Shown one piece after another: positions 1 to 6,729 of a stretch of 17,085 nt of DNA; the first letter of the stretch is position 1, and each line of letters begins with the position of its first letter. A program made the translations under genes and the position numbers. The notes beneath the pieces are model-generated. The model had not been told where the DNA came from, did no database searches, and saw nothing but the letters and a program-made list of their open reading frames with translations. The DNA is from Thermohalobaculum sp039178805 (lineage in GTDB: Bacteria; Pseudomonadota; Alphaproteobacteria; Rhodobacterales; Rhodobacteraceae). The stretch covers positions 1-17,085 of the forward strand of contig JBCDFC010000096.1 of the NCBI GenBank assembly GCA_039178805.1. The letters run 5' to 3'.

Positions 1-23
1 GCGTCCACGTCGCTGGCCATCAT
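1..23 (-). CDS. 5' end of an unidentified gene, cut by the window edge
   Basis: Only the first seven codons are inside the window. On the minus strand a GGAGG Shine-Dalgarno (29-33) is followed after 5 nt by two consecutive ATG codons (21-23 and 18-20), and the frame then stays open to the edge, reading MMASDVDA. The ribosome-binding site is the main support. The gene lies downstream of the small gene at 139-507 on the same strand, so the two may be co-transcribed. Too little is present to name a product. Confidence 0.45.
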
Positions 24-138
24 GACTGCCTCCAATGCGATCAAGATTTTCCAGAAATTTTTGTGGGGAGAGGATCTCACCCCTATCCACCCCGGGTGGG
101 TCCCATCCGGGGGTAGGGGGGCTCCTTGGCCCCCGCCG
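24..138. other. G/C-homopolymer-rich spacer with a possible hairpin
   Basis: This spacer between two minus-strand genes is dominated by runs of G or C. It includes a 6-bp perfect hairpin (GGGGGC, 6-nt loop, GCCCCC; 117-134) that begins only 5 nt beyond the stop of the gene at 139-507, and a near-palindrome CCACCC-C-GGGTGG (87-99). The hairpin has no U tract after it in either direction, so it is at best a weak or Rho-assisted terminator. Confidence 0.3.
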
Positions 139-507
139 CTAGGCGTCCTCGGAGCCGCCCACTCGGCCTTCACGCTCTCGGCTGTGCCGCCCGTCGGGCA
201 ACAGCCCGCTAACATCGCCCTGAACGAGCCAGTCCAGGCAGACGCCCCAGCGCTGGGCGAACACAAGAAGCGGCTCCAAACGCTCGAAGTCCGCATCGGT
301 CAGCGCAAGCGCAGCCGCCGCTTCATCGGCCGACATCGGCTCAGGATAGGCAAAGGTCGGGACGCGGTACGTCTCAACCACCTTCGCAATGCGCTCACGA
401 ATGGCAGTGGGTAAGCCCACATCAGCCAGGCTGGCTTCGACACCTGCAGGAACAGCCATCACGGCCAGCGCCGACGGCGCGGCAACAACATCTCTACGGT
501 TCAGCAT
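139..507 (-). CDS. Small uncharacterised protein with Tat-like N terminus
   Basis: This is a 122-residue protein that I cannot assign to a characterised family. The start at 507 is chosen over an upstream GTG at 531 because GGAG lies 5 nt before this ATG. The N terminus (NRRD followed by an Ala/Val/Pro stretch) resembles a twin-arginine or weak signal sequence. A helical middle follows, and near the C terminus is an LDWLVQGDVSGLL segment. That LDW(L/I)xxGD pattern is, from memory, common in short uncharacterised proteins of Rhodobacterales accessory regions and prophages. The last 20 or so residues are Arg/Glu/Gly-rich. It sits directly beyond the 3' end of tRNA-Ala on the same strand, a position where integrated elements often begin, but no integrase is visible. 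Function is unknown. Confidence 0.55.
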   Translation of the reverse strand: MLNRRDVVAAPSALAVMAVPAGVEASLADVGLPTAIRERIAKVVETYRVPTFAYPEPMSADEAAAALALTDADFERLEPLLVFAQRWGVCLDWLVQGDVSGLLPDGRHSREREGRVGGSEDA

Positions 508-635
508 TACAGCTCCGATCACATTTTCCACCTTGTCTCGGCCCCTTCAGCAGGCGCGATGTGGTAGAAATTGTGGGAGCGTCTCTATCGCAGTCTTTGA
601 TCTTTCTTACAGATCAACAAGTTACCGGACTAGAG

Positions 636-711
636 TGGTGGAGCCGAGGGGAGTCGAACCCCTGACCTCTGCAGTGCGATTGCAGCGCTCTCCCAACTGA
701 GCTACGGCCCC
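636..711 (-). tRNA. tRNA-Ala (anticodon CGC)
   Basis: The reverse complement folds as a complete 76-nt tRNA. The acceptor stem GGGGCCG pairs with CGGCTCC (one G-U pair), there is a D arm GCTC-AGTTGGGA-GAGC, an anticodon stem CTGCA/TGCAG closing the 7-nt loop ATCGCAC, and a T arm AGGGG-TTCGACT-CCCCT, then discriminator A and an encoded CCA. Loop positions 34-36 are CGC, which reads the alanine codon GCG. The A at loop position 32 and the overall sequence match bacterial tRNA-Ala. It is transcribed alone, from the promoter at 722-750. Confidence 0.96.
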
Positions 712-721
712 GATGGCGTGG

Positions 722-750
722 GGAGTAGGCGGCGGGCTTCGGGCTGTCAA
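722..750 (-). promoter_or_regulatory. Promoter of tRNA-Ala
   Basis: On the minus strand a perfect -35 box TTGACA (745-750) is followed by a 17-bp spacer and a -10-like TACTCC (722-727), 10 bp upstream of the tRNA 5' end. The match and the position fit a sigma70-type stable-RNA promoter. Confidence 0.75.
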
Positions 751-895
751 TGGTCGGGGTGGCTGCTCCCTGACTGCTCTGATCGCATGTCCTGTCTGCT
801 TGCGGCTGGGGCGGCTGAGGGCTAGGTGCGGGGTCTCGTAGATCATTCATCCCGCTGCGGGCCGAAGGTGCGCGCGGATAGTTGTCGGAGCCACC

Positions 896-1180
896 ATGTC
901 CTCGCTGCTCACGATCCTTCTTACGCTACTCGATCTCGCTTTCTGGATCATCATCATCCAGGCGGTCTTGAGCTGGCTGATCGCCTTTAACGTGCTGAAC
1001 ATTCATCAGCCGTTCGTGCAGCAGGTCTGGCGGGGGCTGAACCAGCTCACCGAACCGCTCTATCGGCCGATCAGGCGGATCTTACCCGACATGGGCGGGC
1101 TCGATCTCTCGCCGATGGTGGTCCTGTTTGCGATCTTCGCGTTGCAGACGGTGATCGTGAACAACTTGGCCTTTGGATGA
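896..1180 (+). CDS. yggT: YggT family inner-membrane protein
   Basis: This is a 94-residue integral membrane protein. Residues about 4-30 form a first hydrophobic helix and residues about 71-93 a second. The intervening segment, with LNQLTEPLYRPIRRILP, is the characteristic YggT loop (conserved TEP...PxRR(I/L)xP). The length is that of a single YggT repeat, as usual in alphaproteobacteria; the E. coli protein has two. The family is linked to envelope and osmotic functions and has no defined biochemical activity. ATG at 896 follows GGAG with a 5-nt gap. The gene is divergent from tRNA-Ala and converges on the DUF5666 gene with only 19 bp between the two stop codons. No terminator is visible between them. 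Confidence 0.93.
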   Translation: MSSLLTILLTLLDLAFWIIIIQAVLSWLIAFNVLNIHQPFVQQVWRGLNQLTEPLYRPIRRILPDMGGLDLSPMVVLFAIFALQTVIVNNLAFG

Positions 1181-1199
1181 GCGGGGAGGTGGATCGGGG

Positions 1200-2597
1200 C
1201 TAACGGCGCCCGCGTCCTCCTCGACCACCCGCCGGCCCGCCGCGGCCACCGCGCCCGCCGATGCCGCCGCGCCCGCGGCCGCGACCTGCCGGGCCTGAGG
1301 CTGGACCATCTGCGGCTCCGGCTCCTACGCCGCCTCTGCCGATGGCCCCTCGACCGATCGCATCCCTGCCCACCGCGGTGCCGCGACCTACGGCGGCTCC
1401 CTGGCCCGCGGCGATGCCGCGACGGCCGACAGCTTCCGCGAGCCCGGCGCCGATCGTTCCGGCGATGCCATTGCCGAGTACTCCGCTTGCGATGGCGTTT
1501 GCGACCGGACCGTCGAAGGTGCCACCCAGCACGGACCCGAGAGCCGCCGCCCTTGCACCGACGCGCCCAACTCGGCTGAGGGTTGCGGTACGTGCGCGGA
1601 GCCCGCGCGCAACGCTTGGCGCGACCGTGGCGGCACGCTCCCCGCCGATTGCGCCAAGCGCTGCGGGTCCCACGAAGATGCCGAGAGTGCCAGCTTTGCC
1701 GCCGCTAACGGCGAGGTCAGGTTGGCCTGCGAGGACTTGGCCTATCGGCCCGGAAACCGGAAAGCCCTGAACAGAAAGGCTCGCGACAGCGCCACGTGGG
1801 GGGGATGCGAGGTCCTGGAACAGTGTTGCCGCCTCGAGGCGACCGGCGCGATAGCGGCCCTTTGCGGCAAGCGTCGCAGTAACGATCGGCTCGGTCACGC
1901 CTTGCGGCAAAACTAGCGTGATGCCGCCGACCGCTAATGCGCCTTCGGCCGTCCGGCGGGCAGGGCCGCTGACGACCGACGGGCCGTCCGAGGGGAGCAC
2001 TCTCAGATGGGTCGCGAGCACGCCCGAGCCTTGCCAGAAGCCGGAGACTGCGACGCGTAGCCCGGGTTTCAGAGGGCTGGACGACGCAGCGCCGCCCAGT
2101 GGTGTGTCCGCCGGGACAGTGACGTCGATGCCGAGGATTCGGAGGCGTCTGCCTTCGTCCTCCACGGCCTCGATGACGCCTGCGACGGGGACGTAGCGGG
2201 CGAGTTTTGCCGCGACGAACCCCTCTCGCGTCCAGGAGAGGTCGGTTGCGTCCCCGATGCTCAATGCCTCGGCCAGGATCACTTCTCCAGGTTGGAGTTC
2301 TGTGGCGGCGATCGGGCCGAGTGCAGAGGCGACCTCCGAACCCCGGCGTGCCTGAAGCGCGAAGCCATTGACCGCGAGCCGCGTCGTTCCGTCGATTTCC
2401 ACTGCGGTCACGGCGCCCAGGATGCCCGTGCCGCCAAAGCCACCATCGGTTTCGTCCTCGCCTTCACCGCCACTGCCCGCCGCCAGTCCATCGACTGCCG
2501 ATGGCTGGGCCGCGCAACCGGCGAGTGCGGCGATCAGGAGCCATGAGAGCGCCTTGATCCTGACGGACGCACCGAGGCACATCATGCGCCGTATCAT
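1200..2597 (-). CDS. DUF5666-type lipoprotein with Gly/Arg-rich C-terminal tail
   Basis: This is a 465-residue predicted lipoprotein. A hydrophobic signal (about 16-27) ends in the lipobox LAGC with Cys28, so it should be exported and lipidated. After an acidic Gly-rich linker, residues from about 55 read GTGILGAVTAVEIDGTTRLA, typical of DUF5666. At least two further beta-rich stretches (VIEAVEDEGRRLRILGIDV, and one near 215-275) look like more copies of the same small barrel. Residues about 390-465 are low complexity and contain many RG/GR/GG units, giving a strongly basic tail. The ATG overlaps the TGA of the upstream DUF6502 gene by 4 bp and has its own GGAGA site 7 nt away, so the two are translationally coupled. 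The role is unknown. The domain call is good; the function of the tail is inference. Confidence 0.8.
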   Translation of the reverse strand: MIRRMMCLGASVRIKALSWLLIAALAGCAAQPSAVDGLAAGSGGEGEDETDGGFGGTGILGAVTAVEIDGTTRLAVNGFALQARRGSEVASALGPIAATELQPGEVILAEALSIGDATDLSWTREGFVAAKLARYVPVAGVIEAVEDEGRRLRILGIDVTVPADTPLGGAASSSPLKPGLRVAVSGFWQGSGVLATHLRVLPSDGPSVVSGPARRTAEGALAVGGITLVLPQGVTEPIVTATLAAKGRYRAGRLEAATLFQDLASPPRGAVASLSVQGFPVSGPIGQVLAGQPDLAVSGGKAGTLGIFVGPAALGAIGGERAATVAPSVARGLRARTATLSRVGRVGARAAALGSVLGGTFDGPVANAIASGVLGNGIAGTIGAGLAEAVGRRGIAAGQGAAVGRGTAVGRDAIGRGAIGRGGVGAGAADGPASGPAGRGRGRGGIGGRGGRGGPAGGRGGRGRR

Positions 2598-3481
2598 GAC
2601 GTGTCTCCATTCGCTGCTGTCGGGGCGCCTGGGGTATCGACCGCTCGGGCTGCCGTTGGTGCATCGTCGTCGCGATTGCCTTCGCCGGCGCGAAAGACGA
2701 AGGCGCCGGCGCGGAAACGGGCGGTGGCGGCCGGGTCGTCTTTCGCCGCACGCTGCCGCGAGAGGGCATCGGCGTTCAGCGCCGCAAGCGCATCCTGCAG
2801 CCGTTCCCGGGCCGAAGCTTCCAACGCATCGACGTCCTCGGCGCGCAGGCGATTGTAATGCACCGCACGCTCATAGAACGGACCCGGGTCTGGCGATGCC
2901 ATCAGGTTCGCGGCGGATGCGGCCGCATGGTCGCCGAGATTGGCGGCATAATAACCGAGTAGGAGCGCATCATCACGGCTCGGCAACAGCGCCTCGGCGA
3001 TGAGGCTTACTCGGTCGCTCTTCTTGTCGATGGTGACGAGGCCGAGGCGGCTCAATTCGTCCAAGATCGTTCGCGCGTGCACGTCGCGGCCGATCTCACG
3101 GACTAAGCTCTCAAAGCTTGGGCCATCGCCGGCTGCTTCGGCCAGGCGGGGAAGCGGCGCAGGCGCGCCGTCCACTTGATAGCGCGGATCGCCCTGCCAA
3201 TGCGCGACCGTACGCGGCACTGGGCCTAGGCCGCGGGGCCGTTCGACATCATCTGCGCCGCGAAGGCCGCGGATATCGCGACGCTGCAAACCCGTGAGCA
3301 CGCTGATCCGGCTGTCGGTCATCTGCCGACCTGCGATGCCGAAATGCGCTTCGGCCTCGCCGACGAACACCTCCTTCAGGATCTCGGTCAGGCGTGGATA
3401 GAAGAGCCCGCGCGCGATCATCGCGCGGACTAGCGGACGCAGGATGCGCCTGATCGCGGCCTCGAATGCGCCGTCGGTCAT
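2594..3481 (-). CDS. DUF6502 family protein, candidate DNA-binding regulator
   Basis: This is a 295-residue soluble protein. Residues 1-75 match the DUF6502 pattern: a helical start (IRRILRPLVRAMIARG), then FVGEAEAHFGIAGRQMTDSR, then ISVLTGLQRRDIRGL. The S57-I70 stretch (SRISVLTGLQRRDI) looks like a helix-turn-helix recognition unit. A second segment at about 128-160 (VHARTILDELSRLGLVTI) resembles a winged-helix region. The C-terminal 50 residues are Ala/Asp-rich and probably disordered. The start ATG has only a weak Shine-Dalgarno. It is first in an operon with the DUF5666 lipoprotein gene, and its own promoter carries a 21-bp palindrome over the -10, which would suit autoregulation. Family membership is recognised from memory. 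DNA binding is my inference from the helix-turn-helix-like segments and the adjacent palindromes. Confidence 0.8.
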   Translation of the reverse strand: MTDGAFEAAIRRILRPLVRAMIARGLFYPRLTEILKEVFVGEAEAHFGIAGRQMTDSRISVLTGLQRRDIRGLRGADDVERPRGLGPVPRTVAHWQGDPRYQVDGAPAPLPRLAEAAGDGPSFESLVREIGRDVHARTILDELSRLGLVTIDKKSDRVSLIAEALLPSRDDALLLGYYAANLGDHAAASAANLMASPDPGPFYERAVHYNRLRAEDVDALEASARERLQDALAALNADALSRQRAAKDDPAATARFRAGAFVFRAGEGNRDDDAPTAARAVDTPGAPTAANGDTS

Positions 3482-3502
3482 GTCTGGGAGCTATTCCGCA
3501 TG

Positions 3503-3523
3503 AAATGGGCGATTAGCCCATTT
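3503..3523. promoter_or_regulatory. 21-bp operator-like palindrome, copy 1
   Basis: AAATGGGC-GATTA-GCCCATTT is a perfect 8+8 bp inverted repeat with a 5-bp centre. It shares 15 of its 16 arm bases with the copy at 3569-3589, whose centre lies 66 bp away. On the minus strand its centre reads TAATC, which forms the -10 box of the DUF6502 promoter, so a bound protein would block that promoter. Confidence 0.8.
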
Positions 3524-3538
3524 TCTTCTTGACGACAA
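3510..3538 (-). promoter_or_regulatory. Predicted promoter of the DUF6502-DUF5666 operon
   Basis: On the minus strand TTGTCG (3533-3538) is followed by a 17-bp spacer and TAATCG (3510-3515). The -10 lies in the middle of palindrome copy 1. A start near 3503 would give a leader of about 22 nt before the DUF6502 ATG. Confidence 0.55.
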
Positions 3539-3568
3539 GCAGCGACTCAGGCATCCGGATCGCACAGA

Positions 3569-3589
3569 AAATGGGTATTTTGCCCATTT
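3569..3589. promoter_or_regulatory. 21-bp operator-like palindrome, copy 2, with embedded -10
   Basis: AAATGGGT-ATTTT-GCCCATTT repeats the 8-5-8 layout of copy 1, with one arm mismatch (T in place of C). On the plus strand the centre supplies TATTTT (3576-3581), a -10-like hexamer for the acidic repeat gene whose start codon is at 3608. No convincing -35 lies 16-18 bp upstream, so that promoter may depend on an activator. The two sites mirror each other, each covering the -10 of the gene it faces. Confidence 0.75.
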
Positions 3590-3607
3590 ATGAGCTGGAG
3601 AGACGGC

Positions 3608-4339
3608 ATGCCACTGAGAATCTTCGATGGCCCCCCCGGCGCGCGGCTGTTGGCGCTGCGTGAGCTGATGGGGCTGAGCGGCGATCCGAACGCGCTTGAG
3701 GCGAGCGACTTCGATGCTTCGGAGGATTTCTCGATCGGCGAGAGCGAGGACGGCAACGCCGTCATCAACAGCCCGCGTGGCAGCCGCGAGACGCGCATCC
3801 CCTTCTCCGAGGACACCGACACTTTCGTGGGCTTGGCGGAAGAGGCGGAGGAGCGGCGGGAGGTCCGCGAAGCGGCGATCAAGGCGGCCGACACCGATGG
3901 CAGCGGTGATCTCTCGCCCGAGGAACGGGATGCATCGGAAGATTACACGATCACGGAGTCGGAGACCGGTTTCGTCGTCGTGAGCGGTCCGAACAACAGC
4001 TTCGAGACGCAGATCGCGTTCGGTGAGGATACCGACAGCTTCGTGGAGCTCGAAGTCTTCATCCGAAGCGCGCTCTCGGATCTGATGGCGCTCTCGGGCG
4101 ATCCACTGGCGCTTGAGCCTTCGGATCTCGATGCCTCACCCAATTGGTGGATCAGCGAAGCCGAGGACGGCACCGTGCAGATCAACTTCATCGCTAACAG
4201 CTACGAGACGCGGATCCCCTTCGGCGAGGCGACCGACACTTTCGTCGAATTGGCCGAGTTCGATCCGCCGCGCCCTCTCGGACCGGAGCCGGACGAGAGC
4301 ATCCTGGACACTGCAATCGAGTCGATCTTCGCGATCTGA
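3608..4339 (+). CDS. Acidic three-repeat protein with an EF-hand loop, uncharacterised
   Basis: This is a 243-residue protein that I do not recognise as a named family. The ATG at 3608 is preferred over the in-frame ATG at 3590 because GGAG lies 7 nt before it and because 3590 abuts the operator. Three repeats are visible: about 14-78, 86-149 and 154-217. Each has a short helix, an SGD-containing loop, DAS(E/P)(D/N), a beta-like stretch, then ET(R/Q)I(P/A)F and (D/A)TD(T/S)FV. The second repeat holds a canonical EF-hand calcium loop, DTDGSGDLSPEE (95-106); the loops of repeats 1 and 3 have degenerated to LSGDPxALExSD. By my count there are 56 Asp/Glu against 14 Lys/Arg. There is no signal peptide or membrane segment. 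It is divergent from the DUF6502-DUF5666 operon and probably co-regulated with it. Confidence 0.8.
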   Translation: MPLRIFDGPPGARLLALRELMGLSGDPNALEASDFDASEDFSIGESEDGNAVINSPRGSRETRIPFSEDTDTFVGLAEEAEERREVREAAIKAADTDGSGDLSPEERDASEDYTITESETGFVVVSGPNNSFETQIAFGEDTDSFVELEVFIRSALSDLMALSGDPLALEPSDLDASPNWWISEAEDGTVQINFIANSYETRIPFGEATDTFVELAEFDPPRPLGPEPDESILDTAIESIFAI

Positions 4340-4391
4340 CCGGACCGACTTCGGTAGGCATTGTGGAGCCCCTTCCCGCCCTGCCGAGACC

Positions 4392-4417
4392 GCTGGCCCC
4401 GCACGTTGAGGGCCGGC
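4392..4417 (+). terminator. Possible terminator hairpin after the acidic repeat gene
   Basis: An 8-bp stem GCTGGCCC/GGGCCGGC (one G-U pair) with a 10-nt loop lies 52 nt after the stop at 4339. It is followed by TTACTT rather than a clean U run, so termination here is only plausible. The rest of 4340-4562 shows no gene. Confidence 0.35.
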
Positions 4418-4562
4418 TTACTTCCCGCGCGCCGGCGTATGTCGGCCTCACCACGCTCACCCCGCAGTGGTAGGACTGGCAGGCGCGCGGGCTTTTCGCT
4501 ATCGGTTGATGTAGTGCCCCGACCATGAGGGCGCATTGAACCGACAGGGGAGGATCTGACCC

Positions 4563-5555
4563 GTGAAGATCACGCATCTTGGCGCCGCCGCGGCGCTCGC
4601 CTTCGGCTTGATCAGCGCACCGGCGCTTGCCGCCGACGTGACACTTCGTATCTCGCTGCAACTGCCGCTCAAAAGCCATCTCGGCCAGAATCTGGTGATG
4701 TTCAAGGACGAGGTAGAGAAGGCGTCGAACGGTGAGATCGCCGTTGAGATCTATGACGGCGCACAGCTCTACAAGGATAAGGAAGTGCCGGCCGCCGTGG
4801 GCCAGGGCGCCATCGAGATGGGTGTCGCATCGCTCACTCGCTATGTCGGCGACATCCCGGCAGTCGACATCTTCTATCAGCCGTTCCTCTTCGACAGCGA
4901 GGAGAAGGTGCGCAAGGCGGTCGGTCGCGACAGCGAGGTCCGCCAGGCAATCGACACCGCGATCGAGGATACGGGCTCCAAGGTCCTCTGGTGGCAGGCC
5001 TATGGCGGCGCGATCCTCCTCTCGAACGGCGGGCCGGTGAAGACGCCTGCGGATATGAAAGGCAAGAAGGCGCGGGTCTTCGGCAAGACACTGGGCGACT
5101 TCGTGACGGCCTCTGGCGGGGCGCCGACGCTGATCTCAGGCTCTGAGCAGTACCTGGCCTATCAGCGTGGCACGGTCGATATCGGCATGACGGGTGTCTC
5201 GGGCGTGAAGTCCCGCAAGCTCTGGGAAGTCATGGACACGATCACCGTAACGAACCATGCGGACATCGAGTTCATCGTGGTCGTAAACCAGGATTTCTGG
5301 AAGGGGCTCTCCGCCGAGCACCAAGAGATCATCACGACGGCCGCGCACAACGCCGAGGACTCAGTGCGCGACGCGATGGCCGAGATCGAGGCCGGTGCCT
5401 ATGAGGCGGCGAAGTCCAACGGCATGACGGTCTATGAGCCGACGGCCGAAGAGATCGAGGCGTGGAAGGCGGTGTCTCAGCCCGTCTACGACGCATATCT
5501 TGAGAAGTCGGGCGATCTCGGCGCCAAGATACTGGAAGCGGCGAAGAAGTTCTGA
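4563..5555 (+). CDS. dctP: TRAP transporter substrate-binding protein (DctP family)
   Basis: This is a 330-residue periplasmic solute-binding protein. The start is GTG at 4563, with GGAGG 9 nt upstream. Residues 1-23 are a Sec signal peptide ending ALA-A. The mature chain follows the DctP fold: EIAVEIYDGAQLYKDKE (58-74), the paired domain around DIFYQPFLF, and TPADMKGKKARVFGK (161-175). Arg171 aligns with the conserved arginine that binds the substrate carboxylate in this family. GSEQYLAYQRGTVDIGMTG (193-211) is the usual second-lobe hinge region. It delivers a carboxylate to the DctQM permease encoded downstream. The substrate cannot be read from sequence; linkage to a lyase of the isocitrate lyase/PEP mutase superfamily suggests a malate-like or branched C4-C6 acid. 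It is first gene of a five-gene operon. Confidence 0.93.
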   Translation: MKITHLGAAAALAFGLISAPALAADVTLRISLQLPLKSHLGQNLVMFKDEVEKASNGEIAVEIYDGAQLYKDKEVPAAVGQGAIEMGVASLTRYVGDIPAVDIFYQPFLFDSEEKVRKAVGRDSEVRQAIDTAIEDTGSKVLWWQAYGGAILLSNGGPVKTPADMKGKKARVFGKTLGDFVTASGGAPTLISGSEQYLAYQRGTVDIGMTGVSGVKSRKLWEVMDTITVTNHADIEFIVVVNQDFWKGLSAEHQEIITTAAHNAEDSVRDAMAEIEAGAYEAAKSNGMTVYEPTAEEIEAWKAVSQPVYDAYLEKSGDLGAKILEAAKKF

Positions 5556-5565
5556 GGGCCGCACG

Positions 5566-6198
5566 ATGGTTGAGGCCTTCGCGGTCGCGCTCCTGGGAAC
5601 GGTTCTCGCTCAGGCGTCGCCCGGCCCAAACCTCGTCGCGGTCGCCGCGGCGGGGCTTGGCCAGAGCCGGCGTGCCGCGATGTTCGTCGTGCTTGGCGTG
5701 GCCTCCGGCGTGCTCGTCTGGGCTGCCGCCGTCGCGTTCGGCCTCGGCGCGATCCTGGCGAAGTATCCGTCGCTCCTCACCGCGATGAAGATTGTGGGCG
5801 GTGGATACCTTCTCTTCCTGTCGGCCAAAGCGTTGCGCGCGGCCGTTCGGAACCAGCCCGGCACGGTGGCAGCCGATCCGACCCGCCGTGGCGATCTCGC
5901 CAATCTGCGCCTTGGGGCGCTGGTCGTGCTGACCAATCCGAAGGCGGCGCTGATGTGGGCCGCCGTGGCTGCGTTCCTCTTCGGCCAAGGGTTGTCGCCT
6001 GCGGCGGTTCTCGCCTTTGGGCCGGTCGGCGCGCTCTCGGCCATGGTCATCTACGGGGGCTATGCCTTGCTGTTCTCAACGGGGATCGCGATGCGTGCCT
6101 ACAAGCGGGCTGCGAGGGTCTTCGAAGCGGCCTTCGGTGCCGTGTTCGGAGCCATGGGCGCTGCCCTCGCCTTGGATGGCCTGCGGCGCGTACCCTGA
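5566..6198 (+). CDS. LysE/RhtB family exporter inside the TRAP operon
   Basis: This is a 210-residue inner-membrane protein. It starts at ATG 5566, 10 bp after the dctP stop, although the frame is open further upstream. The first helix ends with the family signature ASPGPNLVAVAAAGLGQSRR. Further hydrophobic segments follow (AAMFVVLGVASGVLVWAAAV; LTAMKIVGGGYLLFLSAKAL), and the central LTNPKAALMWAAVAAFLF is also typical of LysE/RhtB. Members export amino acids or related small metabolites. Its place between the binding-protein gene and the DctQ gene is unusual: the spacing (10 bp before, 12 bp after) shows co-transcription. It may export an amine, an amino acid or a product released during catabolism of the imported substrate; that role is inference. 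Confidence 0.9.
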   Translation: MVEAFAVALLGTVLAQASPGPNLVAVAAAGLGQSRRAAMFVVLGVASGVLVWAAAVAFGLGAILAKYPSLLTAMKIVGGGYLLFLSAKALRAAVRNQPGTVAADPTRRGDLANLRLGALVVLTNPKAALMWAAVAAFLFGQGLSPAAVLAFGPVGALSAMVIYGGYALLFSTGIAMRAYKRAARVFEAAFGAVFGAMGAALALDGLRRVP

Positions 6199-6210
6199 TC
6201 GACGACATCC

Positions 6211-6729
6211 ATGTCCTTTGTTCCAGCCACCCTCTTCGCCCTCCTAACCCGTGTCTGCGCCGGTATCGGCGCCGCGCTCTTCGTCGCGGCGGGGGCGATG
6301 CTGACCTATGAGGTCGTCGCGCGGTACTTCTTCACGGCACCCACGATCTGGGCGGCGGAGCTGTCGCAGCTTTGCCTGATCTGGGGCACGCTGCTGTCGA
6401 TGGCCTATGTCCTCGCCCATGGTCGGCACATCGCCGTGGATGCGGTTGCGGGGCGCCTTCCATACGCTGTGCGGCGGGTAACGGAGACATTGGCGCTCGG
6501 CGTCGTGGCAGTCTTCTCGGGTTTCGTCGTCTGGTACGGCTCGAAAATCTTCTGGGACAGCTTTGAACGGGGGCGCACCACCGGCTCGATGCTCGACCTG
6601 CCCTCATGGCTTGCGGAACTGCCGGTGCCGGTCGGTTTCGCAGTGTTGGGGATCCAAGCCGTTCTCTCCATGCGCAACGCCTGGGCCGGGCGTTTCCTGA
6701 CTGCCGGGCATGGTGAGGGCGAGGCGTGA
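6211..6729 (+). CDS. dctQ: TRAP transporter small permease (DctQ family)
   Basis: This is a 172-residue, four-helix membrane protein. EVVARYFFTAPTIWAAELSQ and LIWGTLLSMAYVLAHGRHIAVD (about 34-76) carry the DctQ pattern (E-VxxRY, then W-EE/ELS, then the GRHI-VD motif). It pairs with DctM to form the permease. No good Shine-Dalgarno precedes the ATG at 6211, which lies 12 bp after the exporter stop, so translation probably depends on coupling. Its TGA overlaps the GTG start of dctM by 4 bp. Confidence 0.93.
   Translation: MSFVPATLFALLTRVCAGIGAALFVAAGAMLTYEVVARYFFTAPTIWAAELSQLCLIWGTLLSMAYVLAHGRHIAVDAVAGRLPYAVRRVTETLALGVVAVFSGFVVWYGSKIFWDSFERGRTTGSMLDLPSWLAELPVPVGFAVLGIQAVLSMRNAWAGRFLTAGHGEGEA

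Noticed and set aside
614..635. Intrinsic terminator just past tRNA-Ala
   Set aside because: A TTGATC/GATCAA stem with a 9-nt loop can be drawn at about 598-619 on minus, but no U tract follows it, so it was not listed as a terminator.
1261..1770. Pro/Ala-rich 169-residue frame on plus
   Set aside because: It is the antisense reflection of the Gly/Arg/Ala-rich tail of the DUF5666 lipoprotein.
3529..3534. TTGACG as the -35 of the acidic repeat gene
   Set aside because: The hexamer 17 bp downstream (CATCCG) is a poor -10. The better -10 (TATTTT at 3576) is too far from it.
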